Assembly: GCA_900099715.1 (NCBI GenBank)
Contig: FMTG01000011.1
Span: 1 to 47,508 of the forward strand
Origin: Ruminococcaceae bacterium YRB3002
Lineage (GTDB): Bacteria; Bacillota; Clostridia; Saccharofermentanales; Saccharofermentanaceae
Direction: 5' to 3'
Length of the DNA: 47,508 bases
Below, piece by piece: positions 1 to 7,797 of the stretch. A program made the position numbers and the translations under genes. The stretch's first letter is position 1. Every line of letters begins with the position of its first letter. The notes under the pieces were generated by a model. It was not told the DNA's origin. It worked only from the letters and a program-made list of their open reading frames with translations, and searched no databases.

Positions 1-85
1 GGGGCTCGCGACCACTTGCTCGCTTCAGTCCTCGTCGCTGCGCTCCTGCGGTAAGTCCGCTCGCAAGGGTAGCGCTCGCCCTTCG
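1..85 (+). repeat. Left arm of an 84-bp inverted repeat (GCGAGCG family)
   Basis: Positions 2-85 match the reverse complement of 792-876 with only three mismatches by eye, so the two arms bound the repeat cluster between them. A 41-base piece (about 46-85) recurs with the same sequence at 47416-47457. Rich in GCGAGCG and CTCGC words. No coding function is visible. Confidence 0.9.
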
Positions 86-200
86 TGAAAAGGGGACGGT
101 TCCTTCTTCACCTTTTGCGAGGCTGGTTACTTTTGTAAGATATCGACCGAAATCCCGACTGAATGCCCGACCTATAGTCGGAGGTTTAGTCGGGATTTGG
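86..200 (+). repeat. Constant module copy 1: GGGACGG hairpin plus CCCGACT palindrome block (short form)
   Basis: Holds GTGAAAAGGGGACGGTTCC-TTCTTCAC, then a linker resembling TTTTGCGGAGCTGGTT and GTAAGATATCGACC, then a block at 150-198 with AAATCCCGACT, GCCCGAC, TAGTCGG and AGTCGGGATTT. The same order is seen at 26829-27010 and, inverted, at 12835-12950 and 39102-39262. This copy lacks the middle part present in the longer copies. Confidence 0.8.
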
Positions 201-279
201 CATCTAATCTATTGATGGAGTTTTGTCGGCAGCGGCGTTTGCTAGTTACCATAGCACCAACTTACGATTTACAGGCAGT

Positions 280-485
280 TTGGGGTAATGAATGTGATCA
301 GTTTATTGCAGCAGATATAACCAGATCCATGTTTATCGTTCATTTGGGGTAACGGATTGATGGTGATAACTGTTCACAGGAACAGATAATGATAAGAATA
401 CGATCGATACAGTACCCCAAATCGTAAATAACAACATGGTTGGGGTAATCCGTCTGCTTCTGAAATCAGATCTCATTACCCCAAA
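280..485. repeat. TTGGGGTAAT alternating-motif array, copy A
   Basis: Motifs at about 280-289 (+), 344-352 (+), 414-420 (-), 440-449 (+) and 475-485 (-), with unrelated spacers of 20-60 bases. The left flank (249-305, GCACCAACTTACG) recurs in truncated form at 25415-25473. A related array lies at 34538-34746. No ORF is supported across it. Confidence 0.8.
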
Positions 486-540
486 GTTCAGAATCCGGCG
501 ATATTGGTGCTACTCATACCAACATGATGATTTGATGCCA

Positions 541-784
541 TTTGGTTTGATAAGAACCGGCTAAGCCGGTTCAATATTCAAACCAAACATGGCTTAAAGA
601 CCAATATGGTTTGATAAATCTTCCTCCGGGAGCCCGTAAACAACGAGGATTCCGGTTACAAACCAGTGATAACAGCTTTTTAATCAAACCATATCACCGG
701 ATAACGAGAGTTTGGTTTGACAGAAGCAACGGAAAACAGCACATCCGTCAAACCATTTCGGTCAATTTACGCTGTTTGGTTTGA
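541..784. repeat. TTTGGTTTGA alternating-motif array, copy A
   Basis: Seven motifs alternate strictly in orientation: 541-550 (+), 578-587 (-), 606-615 (+), 681-693 (-), 711-720 (+), 748-757 (-), 774-784 (+). Adjacent pairs can form stems, and the first pair also encloses AACCGGCTAAGCCGGTT. The block from about 505 to 720 matches the reverse complement of 12628-12830, spacers included. Confidence 0.85.
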
Positions 785-791
785 GATGAGC

Positions 792-876
792 CCGAAGGGC
801 GAGCGCTGCCCTTGCGAGCGGACTTACCGCAGGAGCGAAGCGACGAGGACTGAAGCGAGCAAGCGGTCGCGAGCCC
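792..876 (-). repeat. Right arm of the 84-bp inverted repeat
   Basis: Reverse complement of 2-85 with three mismatches. It ends four bases before the stop codon of the phosphatase gene at 880, so it could also serve as that gene's 3' structure. Confidence 0.9.
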
Positions 877-879
877 ATT

Positions 880-3234
880 TCACATTTTTATCTCAAGGCA
901 CAGCATCGTCAGGTCGTCGAACTGCTCCGCGTCTTTCACGAACTCATCAACTGCGGCACGTACGTTGTGAAGGATTTCCTGAGGGGTGGCTGAGGCATCT
1001 TTATTGAGTGCATCTATCATGCGTTCAACACCGAACATATTCTTATCAGCATCAGAAGCCTCGGGGACACCGTCGGTATAGACGAAGAGCTTGTCGCCGG
1101 GTTTGAGATAGAACTCATATGACCGGTAGCGGATGCCTTCCATGCCGCCTACTACAAAGCCGTGCTTGTCATGCAGGAGTTCGAACCTGCCGTCACGCAT
1201 GACGGCGGGATACTCGTGGCCGCCGTTAACTGCGGTGACTTTGCCGGTGCTGATCTCGAGGATGCCGAGCCAGACGGTAACAAACATATCCACGTTGTTT
1301 TCGGCGCAGAGGGCGTCGTTGGCCTGGATCAGGATCTCTTCGGCGGACTGGCCGTGCATGGCGTTATTCTTGAGGATGGTCTTGGCGATCATCATGAACA
1401 GGGATGCGGGGATGCCCTTGCCGCTGACATCCGCTATCGTTATGCACAGATGATCATCGTCGATCATGTAGTAGTCGTAGAAGTCGCCGCCGACCTCCCG
1501 CGCGGGGTCCATGGAGGCATAGATATCGAATTCGTCGTGGTCCGGGAAGGGCGGAAATTCGTGGGGCATCATGCTGGACTGGATGTCGTGAGCCATGTTG
1601 AGCTCGTTGCTGATGCGCTCCTTCTCGGCTTCCTCCTTCTGCTTGAGAACGATTTTCGCGATGCGCCTGCTAATATAGATGTGAACGGCAACGCCTACGA
1701 TGGCAAGGAAGACAGCGATGATGATAAGGTAGAACCATGCATGCTCGTAGAATGCCTTGTCCTTCTCGATTACAACGGACAGTGAATTGATGTACATGCC
1801 GTCGGAACCGGAAGCATCGACCTCGAATGTATAGGTGCCTCCGCGGAGGTTTGTATAGATGAGCTCACCAAAGTCCCTGAGGCTGACCGTGACAGGTTCC
1901 GCGTCGAATCCGTCAAGACGGTAAGACACAGTCGGGTCTATGAGGGAATAGGAGAATACGTGGGCATGAATGACCAGTCTTTTTGCACCGGCCTTGATAT
2001 GGAATACTCCGTCTGACGGATCGGGATAGACATTGACGCCGTCCGCTTCGATGTAAGAGACCGCCAGTTTGAGTGGTGGTGAGACGTAATTATTGTTCTC
2101 AATGTTTACTTTGCTTATCGTGCCCTTGCATGCGATGTAGAGGTTGCCGCGGGAATCGGTATCGCTTGTGGAGTTGGCTGTCGCGATGCCGGGGAGACCG
2201 CTGTCGATGCCGTAGAAGACTGTATGGATCTCTTCGTTGGCAAGGAGTTCTTTGACAGACGCCACGTAGATGCCGTTGCCGGCAAGGACCCACATGTCAC
2301 CCTTGCTGTTGCGGTAAAGATCGAGCACATTGGCATACGGGAAATTGACGACAGTCGTTATCTTGAGATCCGGTGTCATATACGCGACAGACGAGCCCGT
2401 GATGATCCAGTAAACGTTATTCTCGTCATCACGCTTTATCTTCATGACCACCTGTGAGGAGAGTCCGTTTTCCTTGCCGAGATGCTGAACATTGTCGTCT
2501 TTAATACAGTAGATGCCTCCACCGTCGGAACCGGCCAGGATCTCTCCGTTAAAGCCTTCTTCAACACACAATATGGCGGTATTGTCGATATTGTCAGATT
2601 TATCGTACACCCTGACCACCTCATTGTCCCTGATCACGCTCACGCCTTTGGGACCGGCGACGATGACTCTGTCATCGGATGTCACGCATGTTGTTCTTAC
2701 CTGCATGGACGGAAGTCCGTCTTCAGTAGTGAACAGCGTCACTATTCCATGGTCATAGCACGCAAGGCCCATCAGGTCCCAGGTGGAGAACCATACCCTG
2801 TCATCTTTGTCACGGACGATAGACCTTATCCGTACTCCCTCCATGAGGCCGATAAGATCATCCACGCCTATGTCCGTCCCGTCTCCCATCACTGTCCTGA
2901 TGACCGGGAATCTGTCCACAGCCCCTTTGCTGTCCAGGACGACAAGTCCCGTATCAGTACCGCAGAAGACCCTGTCGCCGTAACAGCAGACAGCATTGAC
3001 TACCCTGTTATCAACGCCTGCACGGTCAAGGACATCAACAAAGATACTGGGAACGATCTTGGCGATACCCTTACGGGTTGATGTCATCCACAGGTTGCCG
3101 CAGTAATCGGTCATTATGTTGCCCACAGGATTGCCGTATATCGGTATGTCGGTCGGAACATACACCTTGTCACCGTCGACCACGCCGATACCGTTCTGTG
3201 AGCACAGGAATAACTTGCCGTCAATATATTCCAC
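880..3234 (-). CDS. Sensor/PP2C (SpoIIE-type) serine phosphatase, C-terminal part of a frameshifted gene
   Basis: This 784-codon segment carries most of the protein: beta-propeller (Reg_prop-like) repeats to about residue 390, a Y_Y_Y-like beta-sandwich (LDGFDAEPV...LRGGTYTFEV), one membrane helix near 499-522 (AWFYLIIIAVFLAIVGVAV), a short linker helix, and a PP2C/SpoIIE domain from about 560. Metal-binding motifs are intact: GGDFYDYY, ADVSGKGIPASL and YTDGVPEA. Such proteins sense a ligand outside the cell and dephosphorylate a serine phosphoprotein, usually an anti-sigma antagonist, inside; no partner lies nearby. The GTG at 3234 is only the first start codon in this frame; translation really continues from the upstream part (3114-4085). 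Restoring one A in the run at 3255-3258 joins them as ELLYTSKTYDRRECVEYIDG. Confidence 0.85.
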   Translation of the reverse strand: MEYIDGKLFLCSQNGIGVVDGDKVYVPTDIPIYGNPVGNIMTDYCGNLWMTSTRKGIAKIVPSIFVDVLDRAGVDNRVVNAVCCYGDRVFCGTDTGLVVLDSKGAVDRFPVIRTVMGDGTDIGVDDLIGLMEGVRIRSIVRDKDDRVWFSTWDLMGLACYDHGIVTLFTTEDGLPSMQVRTTCVTSDDRVIVAGPKGVSVIRDNEVVRVYDKSDNIDNTAILCVEEGFNGEILAGSDGGGIYCIKDDNVQHLGKENGLSSQVVMKIKRDDENNVYWIITGSSVAYMTPDLKITTVVNFPYANVLDLYRNSKGDMWVLAGNGIYVASVKELLANEEIHTVFYGIDSGLPGIATANSTSDTDSRGNLYIACKGTISKVNIENNNYVSPPLKLAVSYIEADGVNVYPDPSDGVFHIKAGAKRLVIHAHVFSYSLIDPTVSYRLDGFDAEPVTVSLRDFGELIYTNLRGGTYTFEVDASGSDGMYINSLSVVIEKDKAFYEHAWFYLIIIAVFLAIVGVAVHIYISRRIAKIVLKQKEEAEKERISNELNMAHDIQSSMMPHEFPPFPDHDEFDIYASMDPAREVGGDFYDYYMIDDDHLCITIADVSGKGIPASLFMMIAKTILKNNAMHGQSAEEILIQANDALCAENNVDMFVTVWLGILEISTGKVTAVNGGHEYPAVMRDGRFELLHDKHGFVVGGMEGIRYRSYEFYLKPGDKLFVYTDGVPEASDADKNMFGVERMIDALNKDASATPQEILHNVRAAVDEFVKDAEQFDDLTMLCLEIKM

Positions 3235-4085
3235 GCATTCACGCCGGTCATAAGTTTTGAAGTGTACAGCAGCTCACTTTCTTCAAGCCCGCCGTCATAA
3301 TTGCCGCGGAAGACCGCACCCTGAGCCGTGCCTATGTAAAGATATCCTTCATCCTCCGGGTCGGGAAGGATGCAGTTTACCACCGATATCCGCGGGTCCT
3401 CGACACGAAGATACTGCTCAACCTTTCCGTCACGGAGCATGAATATCTCGCCGGAATTCGTCAGTGCATATATCCTTCCGTAATTATCCTTCCTGAAGTT
3501 CTGCACGAAACAGTCAACAAGACGCTCATCGTCAATAACCGTCAGGTCCATATCTCCATCGATCACGGCTATCCCGCTTGTAGTCGCCACATATATGAGT
3601 CCGCTGTCATCCTCGATAACGTCGCGTACGGATTCGGACCGGAGCCCCGACACATCATTCCATACTGTGAATCCGTCGTTGACCATGAGAGCCACACCGC
3701 CGGTATTAGTCGCTATCCAGAGGCGGTCTTTGCTGTCCACGTAAAGGGCATTGATACTCAGCAGATCAGGAGGAAGCTCTATCGTCTCGAAATCAGCTCC
3801 GTCATATCTCGCGAGTCCCGAATAACCGCCTACCCAGATAAAGCCGTCGGACGTCTCCGCGATGGAATTGGCCTCTGAAGAAGCAAGACCATCATCACTG
3901 TCGTAGATAACTGTCTTATACTCTCCCCCGGAATGAATGAGATCTACAGAAAGCTTCTCATTTCTGCCTCCGGTGCTGTTCTCCAGCGTCACCTTCGCAT
4001 CATCAGCCCTGACTCCCGTAAAAGTAACAACCGGGAACATCAGCACCGACAGAGTAATGGCTAACGCTGCGAACTTTCTGATCAT
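3114..4085 (-). CDS. Sensor/PP2C phosphatase, N-terminal part of the same frameshifted gene
   Basis: Encodes a signal peptide or anchor (MIRKFAALAITLSVLMFPVVTF) followed by Reg_prop beta-propeller repeats with the typical DxxGLxSxxxNSIxxTxDGFIWVGxxxGLxRYDG pattern. The frame stays coherent to about position 3259, then becomes meaningless (AWNILTASYSCAHRT...) until it stops at 3114. The proper continuation lies in the other frame (880-3234). The start ATG overlaps the stop of the upstream mrp gene (TAATG at 4083-4087), so the two genes are probably translationally coupled. With the frame restored the protein would be about 1,060 residues, a normal size for Reg_prop/Y_Y_Y/PP2C sensors. The break is either a sequencing error or a recent inactivation. 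Confidence 0.8.
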   Translation of the reverse strand: MIRKFAALAITLSVLMFPVVTFTGVRADDAKVTLENSTGGRNEKLSVDLIHSGGEYKTVIYDSDDGLASSEANSIAETSDGFIWVGGYSGLARYDGADFETIELPPDLLSINALYVDSKDRLWIATNTGGVALMVNDGFTVWNDVSGLRSESVRDVIEDDSGLIYVATTSGIAVIDGDMDLTVIDDERLVDCFVQNFRKDNYGRIYALTNSGEIFMLRDGKVEQYLRVEDPRISVVNCILPDPEDEGYLYIGTAQGAVFRGNYDGGLEESELLYTSKLMTGVNAWNILTASYSCAHRTVSAWSTVTRCMFRPTYRYTAILWAT

Positions 4086-4912
4086 TATCCGAGCATACCT
4101 TCTATTATCCCGGCTGTCACATCCAGGATGCCGTCCCCTATCTCTTCCGCCTTGCCGTCATCGACCTTTGCAGTCGATCCGGGATCCAGGGGAAGCGTAT
4201 CAAGTATATTGAGTCCGGCCTTCGCAGCTGCCTCGTTCAGGGACTTGTCATCGCCGAAGAGATATATCTTCTCATCGCAATGAGGACACTTGATATAGCT
4301 CATGTTATCCACGATGCCGAGAATGTTTACGTTCATCTGCTGAGCCATATTGCGCGCCTTGGCAACGATCATGGATACCAGATCCTGCGGCGTCGACACG
4401 AGGACGATCCCGTCGATCCTCACCGTCTGGAAAACAGTCAGAGGCACGTCACCCGTACCCGGAGGCATATCGATCAGGAGCACGTCGAGCATTCCCCAAT
4501 CAACGTCAGTCCAGAACTGCTGAACAAGCCCGGAGATGACAGGTCCGCGCCATATTACCGGTGTCTCCTCGTCAGGCAGCAGGAGATTAAGGCTCACCAC
4601 CTTGATGCCGCCCTTAGTCTCCATCGGCACCATCTTCTGCTCCTCGTTAGCATACAGAGTCCCCTTCAGCCCGAAAGCCTTAGGTATCGAAGGTCCCGTA
4701 ACATCCGCATCCATGATGCCTACTTTATATCCCATGCTGCTCAGCTTGGAAGCGAGCACGGAAGTCACGTATGACTTGCCTACACCGCCCTTGCCGCTGG
4801 CAACACCAATGACCAGTTTGATATTGTCGTTTGTATTTTTGTTGAGTGAAGGGCATGAGTCCTGTGATGTGCATCCGCTCTTGGACGGACACGAATCGCA
4901 TACTGATGACAT
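4085..4912 (-). CDS. mrp: Mrp/NBP35-type P-loop ATPase, iron-sulfur cluster carrier
   Basis: A 275-residue cytoplasmic ParA/MinD-superfamily ATPase that binds and hands on Fe-S clusters to apoproteins. Visible marks: Cys-rich N-terminus (CDSCPSKSGCTSQDSCPSL) as in clostridial Mrp proteins, deviant Walker A ASGKGGVGKS near residues 36-45, switch DADVTGPSIPK, Walker B-like LLIDMPPGTGD, and the cluster-binding CPHC near residue 207. It is preceded by a GGAGACAG ribosome binding site and overlaps the downstream phosphatase gene by two bases. The pairing with a phosphatase sensor has no obvious functional logic. Confidence 0.93.
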   Translation of the reverse strand: MSSVCDSCPSKSGCTSQDSCPSLNKNTNDNIKLVIGVASGKGGVGKSYVTSVLASKLSSMGYKVGIMDADVTGPSIPKAFGLKGTLYANEEQKMVPMETKGGIKVVSLNLLLPDEETPVIWRGPVISGLVQQFWTDVDWGMLDVLLIDMPPGTGDVPLTVFQTVRIDGIVLVSTPQDLVSMIVAKARNMAQQMNVNILGIVDNMSYIKCPHCDEKIYLFGDDKSLNEAAAKAGLNILDTLPLDPGSTAKVDDGKAEEIGDGILDVTAGIIEGMLG

Positions 4913-4974
4913 ATTTACTGTCTCCTTTTATCTTTATTAGCTGGTTACATATGATAGCAGAAATCGGAAAAAGG

Positions 4975-5033
4975 TGAAATGGGGACGGTTCCTTTTTCAC
5001 CATTTTGATGAAAAAGGAACCGTCCCCATTTCA
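4975..5033. terminator. Perfect 25-bp inverted repeat with GGGGACGGTTCC core
   Basis: Arms 4975-4999 and 5009-5033 are perfect complements around a 9-base loop. It abuts the AraC stop codon (5034-5036) and ends in T/A-rich arms, so it could terminate transcription from the right. The same GGGGACGGTTCC hairpin occurs at 21751-21809 and in part at 12930-12950. This core is, to my knowledge, a widespread intergenic motif in Bacillota. Confidence 0.8.
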
Positions 5034-5882
5034 TCACTTTCTGAACTTCGACGGCGGGACCTGTTTGTACTCCAAGAACACACGGTTGAAGCTGGGAATG
5101 CTCTTGAACCCGGAGAGCATGGCGATCTCGGTGAGGGACAGGGCCTTCTCGGGAAGCAGGGACACTGCTTTCTCGACGCGGACGGTATTAAGCCATTTGA
5201 TGTAATTCTGGCCGGTGGCCTCCTTGAAGGCCCGCGAGAAATAGTCCTTGTTCAGGCCGGCGCGCTCTGCCATAGCTCCCAGAGACAGATCCTCAGCAGT
5301 CAGGTTATTGCGGATATAGTCCATGACAGAAATGATCCGGCTCAGTGTAGTCTCGGATATGCTCTTGCCGCCGTCGTTGCTGATATCTCCCATAAGTTCG
5401 TCCTGATACTCATCAAGAATGAGCATGAATTCAGACAGCAGGATCGCACACCTGAGATCGTTGTTTGGCTTACTGTCGGTCAGCACCAGCCGCATGTTAT
5501 CAATTTTTGATATCAGCTTACCGCCAAGTCCGGGGTGCGTATTTATGCAGATAATGTGCAGATCATGGTACATGTTTATTATCCTCTTGACGTCGAAAAT
5601 CGAGTCGGCAAAGGCATTGCTGTACTGGATGACCGTGGCATATTCGCGGTCCGCATTGATTATCTCGTGCTGCTCCATGGGCCACACAAGGATAATGTCC
5701 CCCTCCCTCAGAGAGTAGAATGTATCGTCGATCCTGTAGAAGTTGGTCTTGCCCCGCCCTACAACGATTATCTCCCCGTAGGCGTGTCGGTGTGCCGGAA
5801 AGCTCCTGTCCTCCGAGCTTCCGGCCAGATTGAAAGCACGCGTGTCCCTGAATGTGAAGTTCTCATAACCAGATGTATCCAT
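5034..5882 (-). CDS. AraC-family transcriptional regulator (cupin sensor plus HTH)
   Basis: A 282-residue regulator. The N-terminal half is a cupin-like sensing domain (SFPAHRHAYGEIIVVGRGKTNF...LREGDIILVWPMEQHEI). The C-terminal ~100 residues form the double helix-turn-helix of AraC/XylS proteins (LGAMAERAGLNKDYFSRAFKEATGQNYIKWLNTVRVEKA, then LTEIAMLSGFKSIPSFNRVFLEYKQVPPSKFRK). It is divergent from the epimerase/SDR/alcohol dehydrogenase operon starting at 6023, with 140 bp between them, so control of that operon and of itself is likely. The inducer cannot be read from sequence; the cupin family often senses a sugar or small metabolite. Confidence 0.93.
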   Translation of the reverse strand: MDTSGYENFTFRDTRAFNLAGSSEDRSFPAHRHAYGEIIVVGRGKTNFYRIDDTFYSLREGDIILVWPMEQHEIINADREYATVIQYSNAFADSIFDVKRIINMYHDLHIICINTHPGLGGKLISKIDNMRLVLTDSKPNNDLRCAILLSEFMLILDEYQDELMGDISNDGGKSISETTLSRIISVMDYIRNNLTAEDLSLGAMAERAGLNKDYFSRAFKEATGQNYIKWLNTVRVEKAVSLLPEKALSLTEIAMLSGFKSIPSFNRVFLEYKQVPPSKFRK

Positions 5883-6022
5883 TGTCTCTGCCCCGCTTCC
5901 AAAAATGTCAATAAATGATAAATTACCGCCCCGATATTTAAGAGGAATGATATCAGCCCCGGGGTTATATTACAACTATGACATTCACGGACATCCATAA
6001 CAACGCGAAAGGAGCAGCACAC

Positions 6023-7048
6023 ATGCGCAAGGCACTTTTCATCGGCGGTACGGGAACCATCAGCACCGCCATAGTAAAACGGCTGTCGGAAGACCCCCTG
6101 TGGGAGGTCCATGTGCTCAACAGGGGCAACAGGACCGAAGTAATACCGGACAATGTCAGGCTCATCAAGGCTGACATCAACGATGAAGCGGAAGTACTGA
6201 GACTTATTGGCGATACGGTCTATGACTGTGTGTGCGAGTTCATCGGATTTACGGTGGAGCAGGTGGAGCGCGACTACAGGCTCTTCGCCGGGAGAACGAA
6301 GCAGTACATCTACATAAGTTCCGCGTCTGCGTACCATAAGCCTCAGGCCGGATATCTGATCACGGAAGGAACGGCGCTGGCCAACCCATACTGGAAGTAT
6401 TCCCGCGACAAGATCGCCTGCGAGGAATTCCTGATGCGAAAGTACAGAGAAGAGGGATTCCCCATCACTATCGTGCGCCCCAGCCACACCTACGATGAGC
6501 GCAATGTCCCGCTGGGCGTTCACGGCACCAAAGGGTTCTGGCAGGTGATCAAGAGGATACTCGACGGCAAGCCTGTCATTATCCAGGGAGACGGAACATC
6601 GCTTTGGACTGTTACGTGGAACGGGGATTTCGCGATCGGTTATACGGGTCTTATGGCCAATCAGCATGCGATCGGCGAGGCGTTCCAGATCACGGGCGAT
6701 GAGACCCTCACTTGGAACCAGATCTACAAGACTATCGCGGACGCACTGGGCAGGGAACTTAAGGCAGTTCACGTGTCCTCTGAATTTCTGTCGGCAGCCG
6801 GCGATAAATACGGATTCGACTTTGAGGGAAGCCTCATCGGAGACAAAGCAGCTTCGGTCGTATTCGACAATACCAAGCTCAAGAGAGCGGTGCCTCAGAT
6901 GAGGACGAACGTTACTTTCGCGCAGGGCGTGAAGATGTCCCTCGACTATGTTCTGGCGCATCCCGAATGCCAGGTGGAAGATCCGGAATTTGATGCATGG
7001 TGCGACCGCGTGATCGCAGCATTGGATAAAGCAAAAGGAGAGATTTAA
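6023..7048 (+). CDS. NAD-dependent epimerase/dehydratase family protein
   Basis: An extended short-chain dehydrogenase of 341 residues. It has the N-terminal Rossmann motif LFIGGTGTIS, a YISSASAY segment, and the catalytic pair Y126-SRD-K130 (YSRDK). Substrate is not predictable; related proteins act on nucleotide sugars or free sugars. I choose ATG 6023 over the upstream ATG 5978 because AAAGGAG lies 7-13 bases before it and the Rossmann fold begins right after it. It is the first gene of a three-gene run with the SDR at 7050 and the alcohol dehydrogenase at 7798, divergent from the AraC regulator. Confidence 0.9.
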   Translation: MRKALFIGGTGTISTAIVKRLSEDPLWEVHVLNRGNRTEVIPDNVRLIKADINDEAEVLRLIGDTVYDCVCEFIGFTVEQVERDYRLFAGRTKQYIYISSASAYHKPQAGYLITEGTALANPYWKYSRDKIACEEFLMRKYREEGFPITIVRPSHTYDERNVPLGVHGTKGFWQVIKRILDGKPVIIQGDGTSLWTVTWNGDFAIGYTGLMANQHAIGEAFQITGDETLTWNQIYKTIADALGRELKAVHVSSEFLSAAGDKYGFDFEGSLIGDKAASVVFDNTKLKRAVPQMRTNVTFAQGVKMSLDYVLAHPECQVEDPEFDAWCDRVIAALDKAKGEI

Positions 7049-7049
7049 C

Positions 7050-7778
7050 ATGACAGATCTTAAAGGAAAATGGGTACTTATCACAGGCGCTTCAAGAGGC
7101 ATCGGACGCCTTGTCACGGAACTTATGGCAGAGCAGGGATGCAACCTCATCCTGCAGAGCAGGAGCGTGGATCACACGGCAGATATCGCTGAGGATATCC
7201 GTAATAAAGGTCTCGGCTGCTACTCGGTGGAGTGTGACCTGAATGACATCGAATCGGTTAACGAGATGCTCGCAAAGATAGACAATCTCGGCGTCACCGT
7301 TGACGTGGTCCTCAACAATGCGGGCCTTCAGATCGCCTACCGCAAGGACTTCTGCCTGACACCGCCGGAAGACTATACAATAAGCTTCAACGTAAACACG
7401 ATCGCGCCGGCAATGATCTGCTATCATTTTCTCCCCGGCATGATCGAGCGCGGATTCGGCAGGATAGTCAACACCACCAGCGGCATCGACAAAGAACCCG
7501 AGCAGGCCGGCTATTCCGCCGCGAAAGCAGCTCTCGACAAGATCACAAAAGACATGGCTTCCAAGCTCCCCGGCACCGGAGTTACGATGAATCTCACCGA
7601 TCCCGGATGGTGCCGTACGGACTTAGGCGGACCCAATGCACCCAACGCACCCGAGAGCGCACTTCCCGGTGTTGTTGCAGCAGCTTTCTGCAGTGACAAA
7701 GTCAATGGTGTTATCGTACGTGCACAGAAGTTCTCAGGCATGACGCTTGAGGAAGCAGTTGCAAAGCTGGAAGCGTAA
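7050..7778 (+). CDS. Classical short-chain dehydrogenase/reductase
   Basis: A 242-residue classical SDR. Cofactor motif TGASRGIG at about residues 12-19, structural NNAG near residue 88, catalytic Y155-SAA-K159 (YSAAK), and a C-terminal DPGWCRTDLGG loop. It oxidises or reduces an alcohol/ketone with NAD(P); the substrate is unknown. AAAGGAG ends nine bases before the ATG, and the ATG is one base after the epimerase stop codon, so the two are surely co-transcribed. Together with the iron alcohol dehydrogenase downstream, the operon looks like a small redox pathway for a sugar- or alcohol-type compound induced through AraC. Confidence 0.92.
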   Translation: MTDLKGKWVLITGASRGIGRLVTELMAEQGCNLILQSRSVDHTADIAEDIRNKGLGCYSVECDLNDIESVNEMLAKIDNLGVTVDVVLNNAGLQIAYRKDFCLTPPEDYTISFNVNTIAPAMICYHFLPGMIERGFGRIVNTTSGIDKEPEQAGYSAAKAALDKITKDMASKLPGTGVTMNLTDPGWCRTDLGGPNAPNAPESALPGVVAAAFCSDKVNGVIVRAQKFSGMTLEEAVAKLEA

Positions 7779-7797
7779 CATACAGCAGGAGGATCGT

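Noticed and set aside
1162-1785. 207-codon plus-strand ORF opposite the PP2C domain
   Set aside because: Antisense of a domain with intact catalytic motifs; no independent support.
5768-7150. 460-codon minus-strand ORF opposite the epimerase
   Set aside because: Shadow of the well-supported epimerase and AraC genes; no ribosome binding site or recognisable motif.
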